64,000 nucleotides of DNA from JANXSF01 sp043745195 (GTDB lineage Bacteria; Acidobacteriota; Terriglobia; Bryobacterales; Bryobacteraceae). This document shows, one piece after another, positions 43,387 to 50,784 of the stretch (position 1 is the first letter of the stretch; every line of letters begins with the position of its first letter). The DNA lies in the NCBI GenBank assembly GCA_043745195.1, contig JAYTTF010000109.1, forward strand, positions 1 to 64,000, in the 5' to 3' direction. A model generated the notes under the pieces. That model had not been told where the DNA came from, did no database searches, and saw only the letters and a list, made by a program, of their open reading frames with translations. Made by a program: the position numbers and the translations under genes.

Positions 43387-45408
43387 ATGACCTTTCGTAG
43401 TTATACTCGCGCGTTGATTGCGGCTATTGCCGTTGCCGCGCCTCTTGTTGCGCAAAGCTCGGGTACGCCAAGCGTTCGCATCGTACTGAATGAACGGACA
43501 CGCATGCTGCAAGGCCAGTTGTTCGATCTTGTTTTGGAAGTTCGCAACGCTAAAACTATTACCAGTTTGAAGGTGACAGCCGGTGGCGTTGACCTTACCT
43601 CAAAATTTGCTGCACCTAAAGCCGCAGATCTGGATTGCGACGCCTCAACCGATTGGGTACTGCGTGCCGACCTGACTTCTCTTGATGTTCCTGGCGACAT
43701 TCCCATCAATGTTTCCCTGTCCGCAGATTCCGCCTCACTCACCACCAGCCGCACTATTGAGGTACGCGAGTTCAGTATTGCTGCAGCCCAACGCCGCAAC
43801 ATTGTTTTATTCATTGGCGATGGAATGGGAACGGCCTACCGCGACGCAGCCCGTCTGGTTTCCCGCGCAATAGTGGATGGAAGCGGTAAGAACTCTTTCC
43901 GCGAAGGCTTCTTTGACAATCTTCTTGAAATGGACAAAATGCCTGTCAGTGGCATGTCGATGACCTACGGAACGGACTCCATTGTTCCCGATTCTGCCAA
44001 CACCGGCACTGCATGGGCAACCGGCAACAAAAGCTTTCTTAACGCCATTAATGTAATTGGAGATGGGACCGATTGTAAGTGGCGTTTCAATGGCCAACAG
44101 AATGCAGCTAACCTTGGTTTCATTACGGATAATCCGCGAATCGAAAACCTTTGGCAGTATCTGAAGCGTCGCTACAATTACCGCACAGGAATTGTTTCCA
44201 CTGCAGCCATTACAGACGCAACCCCCGCTGTGGAGGGCTCATACGTGGGCTTCCGTGCAGCCCGTCTGGAAATCGCCAGACAGTACCTGGAAAATCCAAT
44301 GCTAGCGAATCGCCCCGCGTTTGACGTCATCCTCGGTGGCGGAACAGATCCTTTCACCGCTCAAGGGCGAACCGACAAACGCAATTTAATCGGGGAATTT
44401 CAAGGATTAGGTTTCCGGTATGTAACCAACGCAACAGACCTAAGGGCGCTTGCCTTCGGTCAGCCAACCATCGGCCTGTTCAAAGGCAGTGCCGCTCCGG
44501 CTCCCGCAGCCAACGGCATTACCACTGCCGCTGACGTGAACATGGACGTAGCTTACGACAAACTGCGAATGCAACGTCCGGCTTCAGAACCGGTTGCTGC
44601 ATTGGGTACTTTCACCGATCAGCCAATGCTGGACCTGATGACGCAAAAAGCTATTGAAATTCTTAGCTCCAGCTTTAGCAGCGCACCGTTCATCCTAATG
44701 GTTGAGGCTGCTTCCATCGACAAGCAATCGCACGCCAATCAGGCCGCTGGGCAGATCTGGGATTCTATTGAGTTCGACAAAGCGATTGGGGTTGCACGGT
44801 CTTGGGCTTCCAAACGTACCACCAAAGATACTCTGATTGTGGTTACTGCTGACCACGACCAATCGATGAGCATCATCGGCGTCACCAACAGCCCCGATGC
44901 TGAATATTTCGACCGTACCAAGTCAACGAAAACGTCCATCAAGACGGCGGCTGGCGATCAGGACTTTACGGTGTATGGTGATTCGTTCTCCAATACACGA
45001 GCGGGCCTTCCGTTTATCAATGCCAGTACGGGAGCGTCAAATAATGGTGGTGCATCCGGAGCCCCTGCAACCTGGGCAACCACCAATGTTGCGTCAGACC
45101 CGGCAAGCAGTTCTTACTCAACTTATTTCGGAGCCCCTGCTTATAAATTGGATGCAACCAATGGGTATCCAGTCAATTCCGGCGCTGGCATCCGGCGGCT
45201 TTCAGTTGGCTACCGCACTGGAGATCACACCGGCTCCAGCGTTCCAATAACAGCCGAAGGTCCAGGTGCCTTGTTCTTCACGGGCTATATGGATCAGACA
45301 GATATTTTCTTCAAGATGGCAGCCGCTCTATCCAACGACACTACCGATGCGGATAAGATGGTTGATTTTCTTCAGAGTGCAAAGTTCCCCAAAACAACAG
45401 GAAAATAA
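43387..45408 (+). CDS. Secreted alkaline phosphatase (PhoA-like fold)
   Basis: Start set at ATG 43387, preceded by GGAGACATAC; an ATG at 43375 is in frame but lacks a close ribosome site. 673 residues with signal peptide RALIAAIAVAAPLVA. An N-terminal beta domain (about 30-130) precedes the phosphatase: NIVLFIGDGMGTAYRDAA (metal Asp), VPDSANTGTAWATG with nucleophile Ser about 203, MVEAASIDKQSHANQA, VVTADHDQSM and YRTGDHTGSSVPI (metal His). The nucleophile motif has Asn where the family usually has a small residue. Releases phosphate in the periplasm, probably under phosphate control. Confidence 0.9.
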   Translation: MTFRSYTRALIAAIAVAAPLVAQSSGTPSVRIVLNERTRMLQGQLFDLVLEVRNAKTITSLKVTAGGVDLTSKFAAPKAADLDCDASTDWVLRADLTSLDVPGDIPINVSLSADSASLTTSRTIEVREFSIAAAQRRNIVLFIGDGMGTAYRDAARLVSRAIVDGSGKNSFREGFFDNLLEMDKMPVSGMSMTYGTDSIVPDSANTGTAWATGNKSFLNAINVIGDGTDCKWRFNGQQNAANLGFITDNPRIENLWQYLKRRYNYRTGIVSTAAITDATPAVEGSYVGFRAARLEIARQYLENPMLANRPAFDVILGGGTDPFTAQGRTDKRNLIGEFQGLGFRYVTNATDLRALAFGQPTIGLFKGSAAPAPAANGITTAADVNMDVAYDKLRMQRPASEPVAALGTFTDQPMLDLMTQKAIEILSSSFSSAPFILMVEAASIDKQSHANQAAGQIWDSIEFDKAIGVARSWASKRTTKDTLIVVTADHDQSMSIIGVTNSPDAEYFDRTKSTKTSIKTAAGDQDFTVYGDSFSNTRAGLPFINASTGASNNGGASGAPATWATTNVASDPASSSYSTYFGAPAYKLDATNGYPVNSGAGIRRLSVGYRTGDHTGSSVPITAEGPGALFFTGYMDQTDIFFKMAAALSNDTTDADKMVDFLQSAKFPKTTGK

Positions 45409-45417
45409 TCAAAACGG

Positions 45418-45924
45418 ATGACGATGGTGAAGATTTTAACTTTTGTAATGGCGCTGCATTTTGCAGCGCCAGTTTTTTCTGAAGAAGACGAAATATCTCA
45501 TATTTGGTTGGCAGACACTAGGGAGAAAATCTTGAAACTTTTTGGGCCTCCAAAAGTGACGGCTGAATTTGGGAAAGATTTTCATTCATGGCAGTATCAA
45601 ATTGGAGAGGGCGATCACGAAGAATTCTCCCATCTGGTTGTATTCCGCAAGTCAACTGGCGACCTGGTGAGTTTTACGAGAAATTACGAGAGTCCTCGAA
45701 AAGTACATACCCTTTTCCCTGTTGCAGAATCCAATACTTACGCTTTTCAGGAGGCTGGCAAGCCGGATTATCCTATGTTGGTGCGGAGCTTGCCGGACGG
45801 GCGTTTGCTGCTTGCCATTGGCATTTCAAAACCACAACAAACAACCACTCAATTAGTTGTGATGCGCCAATCGGAACTGCGTTACTTCTACCCTTGGCTG
45901 GAAAAACTATTGCCCACCCGCTAG
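45418..45924 (+). CDS. Small secreted protein of unknown function
   Basis: This 168-residue protein has a clear signal peptide (MTMVKILTFVMALHFAAPVF SEED). The mature part, IWLADTREKILKLFGPPKVT, HSWQYQIGEGDHEEFSHLVV and PDGRLLLAIGISKPQQTTTQ, looks like a small SmpA/OmlA-like alpha-beta domain (D-x-R-E-x-I-x-x-L-F-G-x-P is typical of such lipid-periphery proteins), but it lacks a lipobox. Not otherwise recognised. A canonical terminator hairpin lies within the signal-peptide codons, so expression may depend on readthrough or an internal promoter. Confidence 0.6.
   Translation: MTMVKILTFVMALHFAAPVFSEEDEISHIWLADTREKILKLFGPPKVTAEFGKDFHSWQYQIGEGDHEEFSHLVVFRKSTGDLVSFTRNYESPRKVHTLFPVAESNTYAFQEAGKPDYPMLVRSLPDGRLLLAIGISKPQQTTTQLVVMRQSELRYFYPWLEKLLPTR
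45449..45479 (+). terminator. Intrinsic terminator embedded in the signal-peptide coding sequence
   Basis: TGGCGCTGCA, loop TTT, TGCAGCGCCA, then GTTTTTT. A perfect 10-bp GC-rich stem with a T6 tract, 41 nt after the alkaline phosphatase stop and inside codons 11-21 of the next gene. Confidence 0.8.
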
Positions 45925-45929
45925 AGTGC

Positions 45930-45935
45930 TAAGAT
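45930..45935 (+). promoter_or_regulatory. -10-like TAAGAT for a leaderless sulfatase mRNA
   Basis: TAAGAT ends 7 nt before GTG 45943. No Shine-Dalgarno. Confidence 0.45.
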
Positions 45936-45942
45936 TTTCTCA

Positions 45943-47325
45943 GTGAATCTTAATCGGCGAAGTTTTCTAAAAACAGCAGGCTTAGCTCCTGCGCTGCTAG
46001 CGGCTGAGGCGCGGCCTAATATTCTTTGGATCATTGGGGACGACCTGGGTCCTCAACTAGGTTGTTACGGCGACACGCTGGTTAAAACGCCGAACATTGA
46101 TCGCCTTGCCAGCGAAGGCGTGCGCTTTACGCATTGCTTCACAACGGCCCCTGTTTGTTCGGCAAGCCGTTCGGGCTTCAATGTTGGGCGTTATCAGATC
46201 GCCACTGGAACTCACAATCATCGCAGCCATCGTAAGGATGATTATCCACTGCCTGGTGACTCGCGCTTGATCATGGATCGTATGCGTGAGGCTGGGTACT
46301 TTACGGCCAACATTCTTGATATCGCTCCCGGGGTGCGCGGAACAGGGAAGACCGATTTCAATTTCAAAACGGCAGGCAAACCGTTCGACGGGACTCATTG
46401 GAATCAGCGCAAAAAGGATCAGCCGTTTTTTGCGCAGATTAATTTTCAGGCACCTCACAAGGGTCCGGCATTCGTGGCTGCGCGTAAGCAGAAGGTTTTG
46501 GTGGATCCCAAGACGGTTCCACTGCCCCCTTATTATCCTGATCATCCAGTGGTGCGGAATGAAGTAGCGAATTATTACGATGCCGTGCAGTTGCTGGATT
46601 ATCAAGTGGGCGTGACGTTGGACAATTTGCAAAAAGACGGGCTGCTGGACAATACCGTAATCTTCTTCTTTGGTGATAATGGCCGCTGCCTGTTGCGCGG
46701 TAAGCAATGGTTGTATGACGCCGGGACCCATATTCCACTGATTGTTCGCTATCCCGGAGTGCTACCGAAAGGGACGGTGCGGAGGGACCTTGTGGTTGCT
46801 CTGGATTTCAATGCCCAGTCGCTTGTCTATGCGGGTATTACGGTTCCAAATTCATACGATGGGCAGCCGCTATTTGGTAGCAAGCCTCGTGAAGTTGTAT
46901 TTACGGCGCGCGATCGGTGCGACATGACAGTGGATCGCATTCGTGCTGTTCGGAGTACGAAGTATAAGTTGATTCGGAACTTCATGCCGGAGAAGCCTTA
47001 CACGCAGTTCAATGAGTACATAAAGACGTCGTATCCTACGCTGACGGTGCTTCAGGATTTGCATTCCCAAGGAAAGTTAAATGCAGTGCAGCAACAATTC
47101 ATGGCGGCAACAAAGCCAGATGTTGAGTTTTACGACTTAGCTGCGGATCCACATGAAGTGATTAACTTGGCGATGTCGCCGAAGCATAGTAAGTTAGTGA
47201 AGGAATATTCGAGTAAGCTGGACGCGTGGCTTAAGGCGATGGATGACAAGGGAGCAACGCCGGAATCGCGAGAGACGATTGAAGCGGAGGAGCCACGGGC
47301 TAAAGATTCCGCCGCCAAAGATTGA
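45943..47325 (+). CDS. TAT-exported Cys-type sulfatase
   Basis: 460 residues from GTG 45943. TAT signal RRSFLKTAGLAPALLA. NILWIIGDDLGPQLGCYGD carries metal residues D33 and D34; the formylglycine site is C72 in CSASR (C-x-A-S-R). QINFQAPHKGPAFVA and FGDNGRCLLRGKQWLYDAGT supply the remaining site residues. Maturation needs a formylglycine-generating enzyme, not in the window. Probably releases sulfate from a sulfated glycan. The gene converges on a second sulfatase. Confidence 0.93.
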   Translation: MNLNRRSFLKTAGLAPALLAAEARPNILWIIGDDLGPQLGCYGDTLVKTPNIDRLASEGVRFTHCFTTAPVCSASRSGFNVGRYQIATGTHNHRSHRKDDYPLPGDSRLIMDRMREAGYFTANILDIAPGVRGTGKTDFNFKTAGKPFDGTHWNQRKKDQPFFAQINFQAPHKGPAFVAARKQKVLVDPKTVPLPPYYPDHPVVRNEVANYYDAVQLLDYQVGVTLDNLQKDGLLDNTVIFFFGDNGRCLLRGKQWLYDAGTHIPLIVRYPGVLPKGTVRRDLVVALDFNAQSLVYAGITVPNSYDGQPLFGSKPREVVFTARDRCDMTVDRIRAVRSTKYKLIRNFMPEKPYTQFNEYIKTSYPTLTVLQDLHSQGKLNAVQQQFMAATKPDVEFYDLAADPHEVINLAMSPKHSKLVKEYSSKLDAWLKAMDDKGATPESRETIEAEEPRAKDSAAKD

Positions 47326-47337
47326 GGCATTGGTGCG

Positions 47338-48714
47338 TTACTTCACCCAATCCGAAGTTCCGCCAGCATGCGGCCGGGGTGCCTCATGGGCTTCCTTCAA
47401 AATCCGTTCCATTCGAGCAACTACCGTCGGCAATTGGGTGACTAAGTCTGTTTTCTCGCCCGGATCGTTCGATAAATCGTAAAGCTCCAAGGGGCCATTT
47501 TCTTGATTTCGAACTGCTTTCCAATCGCCCGCGCGTGCCGCTTGCTTCATGGAGCCCTTTCGTAATCCGCCCTGCTGGTTCCACGTGTGGATTTCCCAAT
47601 AGTGATACTCACGTTGAAGTTGCTTTCCTCTCGCCGTTAGAGTCGGCACCAACGTAACTCCGTCAACGCCTTGTACTGGAGACGCACCAGCAATCTGTAA
47701 CAAGGTCGGCAGTAAGTCAGCAAAATCCATAACCTGATTGCTGGTTGAGCCGGCTTTTACATGACTTGGCCAGCGAACAATCATCGGAACCCGGATGCCA
47801 CCTTCGTAAAAACCACCCTTTTCACCACGTAAGTCAGCATTACTCCGGAATAATTCAAAGCCTTTGTCTTCGCGGCCGCCTTGGGGTCCGCCGTTATCAC
47901 TGGTAACGAACACCACCGTGTTGCGTTCCAGATTCAGTTCTGTAAGTAGTTGGATGATGCGACCAATGTGGCTGTCCGCTTTGGTGACCATTGCTGCAAA
48001 GTTCTTGGCGCCCTGCGGCCATGGCTCTTTCGAATAGGGTGCGTCGCTGGGTAGCTCAAACTTTGCATGGGGCAGCGTGTAAGTGGCATACAAGAAGAAT
48101 GGTGCGCCGTTAGCCTTGCGAATAAAGTCGAAAGAGCGCTGTGCGATCAGATCCGCACTATACTGTTGCTTCTTGTCTCCGGCGTTCCCTGGCAGTTCCC
48201 AACGCTTACCGCTGTCCCACAAAAATTCCGGGTAATAAGAGTGGGCATGAATCTGATGATAGTAACCCACAAACTCATTGAAGCCATGCTTCATTGGATC
48301 GCCGGTTGTTCCCTTGTCACCCAGACCCCACTTCCCAAAGCCGCCAGTACGATACCCTGCTTGTTGAAGTCTAGTGGCCAAAGTAACATCACTTGCCTCA
48401 ATTGGAGCCGTGCCGGCATTCGCCCGAATCGCCGCGTGGCCGTTATGCAAGCCTGTCATCAGCACACATCGCGATGGCGCGCATACCGTTCCGCCGGCAT
48501 AGCAGTTTGTGAAGCGCATACCTTCCGTGGCAATGCGGTCGGTGTTCGGAGTCTTAATTTTAGTCTGACCGTAACAACCGAAGTCGCCATAACCAAGATC
48601 GTCCAACATGATGAAGACAATATTGGGGCGCGCTGCTCTTGTTTGCCCAACCATGGTTTGCGCGGACAGAGTTGGGATGCTGTGAAGAAAAGTTCGGCGA
48701 GTGATTGCGGGCAT
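47338..48714 (-). CDS. TAT-exported Cys-type sulfatase (arylsulfatase-like)
   Basis: 458 residues. TAT-like signal TRRTFLHSIPTLSA, then NIVFIMLDDLGYGDFGCYGQ (metal D38, D39) and formylglycine site C78 in CAPSRCVLMTG (C-x-P-S-R). GKWGLGDKG, YATYTLPHAKFELP and VFVTSDNGGPQGG give the further catalytic and metal residues. Ordered like other S1 arylsulfatases. It is only distantly alike to the neighbouring convergent sulfatase, so this is not a recent duplication. Confidence 0.93.
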   Translation of the reverse strand: MPAITRRTFLHSIPTLSAQTMVGQTRAARPNIVFIMLDDLGYGDFGCYGQTKIKTPNTDRIATEGMRFTNCYAGGTVCAPSRCVLMTGLHNGHAAIRANAGTAPIEASDVTLATRLQQAGYRTGGFGKWGLGDKGTTGDPMKHGFNEFVGYYHQIHAHSYYPEFLWDSGKRWELPGNAGDKKQQYSADLIAQRSFDFIRKANGAPFFLYATYTLPHAKFELPSDAPYSKEPWPQGAKNFAAMVTKADSHIGRIIQLLTELNLERNTVVFVTSDNGGPQGGREDKGFELFRSNADLRGEKGGFYEGGIRVPMIVRWPSHVKAGSTSNQVMDFADLLPTLLQIAGASPVQGVDGVTLVPTLTARGKQLQREYHYWEIHTWNQQGGLRKGSMKQAARAGDWKAVRNQENGPLELYDLSNDPGEKTDLVTQLPTVVARMERILKEAHEAPRPHAGGTSDWVK

Positions 48715-48745
48715 TGCGATACGCCGAGTGTATCTTAATGGGCTA

Positions 48746-49333
48746 TTAAGCTGCTTCAGCCCGCTTCGCGCCGTCCCCTAAAAGCAACTTTCGGACCGTT
48801 TCTTCCCGAGGCAGATGCTCCTCAACAAAATCAATTCCATCGCTGGTGATGCTCAAACTGTTGCGATCGTTTTGAGTAACGTAACGCTTCTGCTTTAGGT
48901 ACCAAACGGTGAAGTCCAAGTGTTCTCGTGGAATGCACATTAGAGTTTCCATTTGAAAGATGGAAAGCACAGGAGTGATGGAATCCTGCTTTCGTTGATT
49001 GTACAGAAGGCAAAGAATTCCCAGCCTGCGGTTGCTTTCACTTTGCACACCTTCGGTAAAATTCTTGGTAAGGAATACGGGTAAAGGCTCCTGGCTGTGG
49101 GCGGCGGCCGCTTGGTCAAATTCCTTTCGTTTGACTGCGTCAGACAAAACTTCAAAGGCCATTTTGACTTCCAGGAAATGCTCAAGGTCCCCTGTTTCAA
49201 CATTATCCGGATGATATCGTGCGGCAAGTAAATGGTAGACGCGGACTAGATCATCGTTGTTTGCATTGGGCGGAATGCCAAGCACTTGATACCAATTCAC
49301 GAACGAGTCAGGCTGCGCTGTAGTTTGTTCCAT
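48746..49333 (-). CDS. J-domain protein with C-terminal winged-helix-like region
   Basis: This 195-residue protein has NWYQVLGIPPNANNDDLVRV, HPD at 41-43 (ARYHPDN) and VKMAFEVLSDAVKRKEFDQ, a complete J domain that can stimulate DnaK. The C-terminal part (about 95-185: RLGILCLLYNQRKQDSITPV, WYLKQKRYVTQNDRNSLSIT, GIDFVEEHLP) has the pattern of a winged helix. There is no Gly/Phe region or zinc finger, so it is a class C J-protein with a specialised client. It follows a 55-residue gene by 4 nt. Confidence 0.85.
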   Translation of the reverse strand: MEQTTAQPDSFVNWYQVLGIPPNANNDDLVRVYHLLAARYHPDNVETGDLEHFLEVKMAFEVLSDAVKRKEFDQAAAAHSQEPLPVFLTKNFTEGVQSESNRRLGILCLLYNQRKQDSITPVLSIFQMETLMCIPREHLDFTVWYLKQKRYVTQNDRNSLSITSDGIDFVEEHLPREETVRKLLLGDGAKRAEAA

Positions 49334-49337
49334 TCTG

Positions 49338-49508
49338 TTACCGGTATTTTCCTTTTGCTACCAAAATAGTTTGGGTTTCGTCTAGCTGCTGAAACAGCTT
49401 ATGCCGTTGCTCGGGGCTCAGGTCCTTGAGTTCAGTCTTAAGCTCATCAGCCGTCAATCGATCTCTTAACAATGCAAATGCCAAGGCTTCCAGTGTGTTG
49501 AATCGCAT
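49338..49508 (-). CDS. Small conserved-looking protein upstream of the J-domain gene
   Basis: From ATG 49508 it reads MRFNTLEALAFALLRDRLTA, DELKTELKDLSPEQRHKLFQ, QLDETQTILVAKGKYR, about 56 residues, mostly helical and charged. A start 21 nt further upstream is possible. It ends 4 nt before the J-domain gene, so the two are probably co-translated. Not recognised. Confidence 0.5.
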   Translation of the reverse strand: MRFNTLEALAFALLRDRLTADELKTELKDLSPEQRHKLFQQLDETQTILVAKGKYR

Positions 49509-49540
49509 AGTGCCACGCCCAAACAGCAATATTCCTGCTT

Positions 49541-49654
49541 TTAGCGGTAATCGGCTGATTCATCGAATTGCATGAGTGCCCTGAATTCTTTTAGCCGCTC
49601 GATTTCTGATTCCGCTATGCGCGCCAAAGGAACCTTCTCAAACTCAGATCGCAT
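49541..49654 (-). CDS. Possible 37-residue peptide
   Basis: The minus strand frame reads MRSEFEKVPLARIAESEIER, LKEFRALMQFDESADYR. It is charged and helical and lies downstream of a decayed antitoxin gene. It could be a remnant of a regulatory gene. Weak support. Confidence 0.25.
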   Translation of the reverse strand: MRSEFEKVPLARIAESEIERLKEFRALMQFDESADYR

Positions 49655-49739
49655 AAGCGGAACCTGTCAATGCCCTCTTATGCTGCATTCAGAGTCGCAT
49701 ATCAGAGGTCAGAGGCAAGCATTCCCGCTACTACCCTCT

Positions 49740-49933
49740 ATCCTGGATTCGAACTTGCCGAAGCGTTGTGGCCTTGATAGACGTGGTGATCGCAAGAGAT
49801 CGGTCCGACGACGACGATCCAATTCATGACGCACAGCTTCGGCCACGAATTTGCTGCGGTTCTTTTCTTGCCGGTCAATGCCTTAGATAAGGTCATCGGG
49901 CAGTGTTACCGTAACACTTTCGACGCTGAGCAT
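49740..49933 (-). pseudogene. Ribbon-helix-helix (CopG-like) antitoxin with premature stop
   Basis: After an AGGAG site the frame reads MLSVESVTVTLPDDLI, then TAA (49883-49885), then continues in the same frame GIDRQEKNRSKFVAEAVRHE, LDRRRRTDLLRS. Family members have Glu (GAA) or similar where the TAA stands. The homology fades after LLRS. No intact toxin follows. Confidence 0.7.
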
Positions 49934-49945
49934 CTCATACTCCTG

Positions 49946-49957
49946 GTATGATCATAC
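49946..49957. promoter_or_regulatory. 12-bp palindrome before the decayed CopG-like gene
   Basis: GTATGATCATAC, perfect palindrome, 12 nt upstream of the ATG at 49933 and overlapping the end of the preceding decayed gene. It looks like a surviving antitoxin operator. Confidence 0.4.
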
Positions 49958-50238
49958 TCTTTGAAGACTAATCTGAGGCGAACCGCCTTCGCCCATCTTC
50001 TCGAAATCGGCCAAAGTCAGGCCCAAATCGGCTAGGATAACTTCCATGGTAATGATGCGGCCATGGTTGAGGGAATCGATGCTGGCCTAAATATCGGCTC
50101 GCTCTTCGTTAGTCAACTCCTCGTCATCTTCATCTACCATGACTTCAAGCAATCCGCGAACAGCCACGACCTTTGCTGGCGGCAGCAGATCGAGCAGCGC
50201 GTGAGCCTGTTGAAGATCCTGTTAAAAACTGGTTCCAT
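49952..50238 (-). pseudogene. Decayed antitoxin-like gene
   Basis: ATG 50238 begins MEPVFN, the frame then shifts by one base to DLQQAHALLDLLPPAKVVAV, RGLLEVMVDEDDEELTNEER, ADI, a TAG (50087-50089), then ASIDSLNHGRIITMEVILAD, LGLTLADFEKMGEGG. The pattern (LLPPAK..AVRGLLEVM, then an acidic stretch and a H-N/H-G..I..E..L..FGL-type tail) is that of small antitoxins found beside RelE/ParE toxins. One frameshift and one stop make it non-functional. It starts 3 nt after the truncated Xre gene. Confidence 0.6.
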
Positions 50239-50241
50239 CGC

Positions 50242-50454
50242 CTACTTCCTTTCTCCATTCGAGCCTGACCAGCGGCGGGCCTCGTGTTTCAGAATCATTT
50301 CTTCAAGTAAACTGCGGACGACATTCATTTGCTCGGAATCGAATCTCGGCACGGCCTCGAATTGCAAGCGTAGGTCGTCCTGCTGGGTGAGGCTGTGCTG
50401 CTTGCGCAGCCCGGCCAGTCTTTGCGGGAAATCAAGGGCGGCTTCGGTGCTCAC
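50242..50454 (-). pseudogene. Xre-family regulator with its helix-turn-helix deleted in frame
   Basis: From GTG 50454 it reads ALDFPQRLAGLRKQHSLTQQ and then directly DDLRLQFEAVPRFDSEQMNV, VRSLLEEMILKHEARRW. In family members about 50 residues, holding the recognition helix (ALADxxGVHxxQIRRYE) and the linker, separate LTQQ from DDLRLQFEAV. The junction is in frame, so a 70-residue protein is still encoded but cannot bind DNA by that motif. It heads the decayed operon. Confidence 0.7.
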
Positions 50455-50784
50455 ATACCAATGTCAGGGGTAGAACGGATTTCTAACACATATGCTTCTT
50501 GACGGCAATCTCATCCGCGCTCAGTTTCCGTGGGTTCTCTAGAAAAGGCGCGCATACTGAATCAGAAACCAAGTGGCTAAAAAAGAGATCGCCATCGTAT
50601 GACAACAACGGGAATCAAACCGCGAATCGTCCTAACATTGCTTCAGTTGGGTCATTTGAGGCGGTGGTGCAACGGTCAAGGCCAGCCCCTGACACGGGAA
50701 TAGTACGAAAATATTGTAAACACTTTGAAACGAAACCAACCCAACCTTCACTATTCCTGCAGACACCAATAGCTGGAGGTTCCA
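50455..50784. other. Intergenic stretch before the tyrosinase gene
   Basis: No gene supported. GGAGG at 50775-50779 is the tyrosinase ribosome site. A short minus-strand frame ending LENPRKLSADEIAVKKHM is too short to call. Confidence 0.5.

Noticed and set aside
45943..48714. Two sulfatases as a recent tandem or inverted duplication
   Set aside because: Their active-site motifs differ (CSASR versus CAPSR) and the sequences diverge throughout; they are distant family members.
49902..49918. AGTGTTAC-C-GTAACACT palindrome as an operator
   Set aside because: It lies within the codons for VTVTL of the decayed CopG-like gene, where the repeated Val-Thr codons can produce it by chance; GTATGATCATAC upstream is the better operator candidate.
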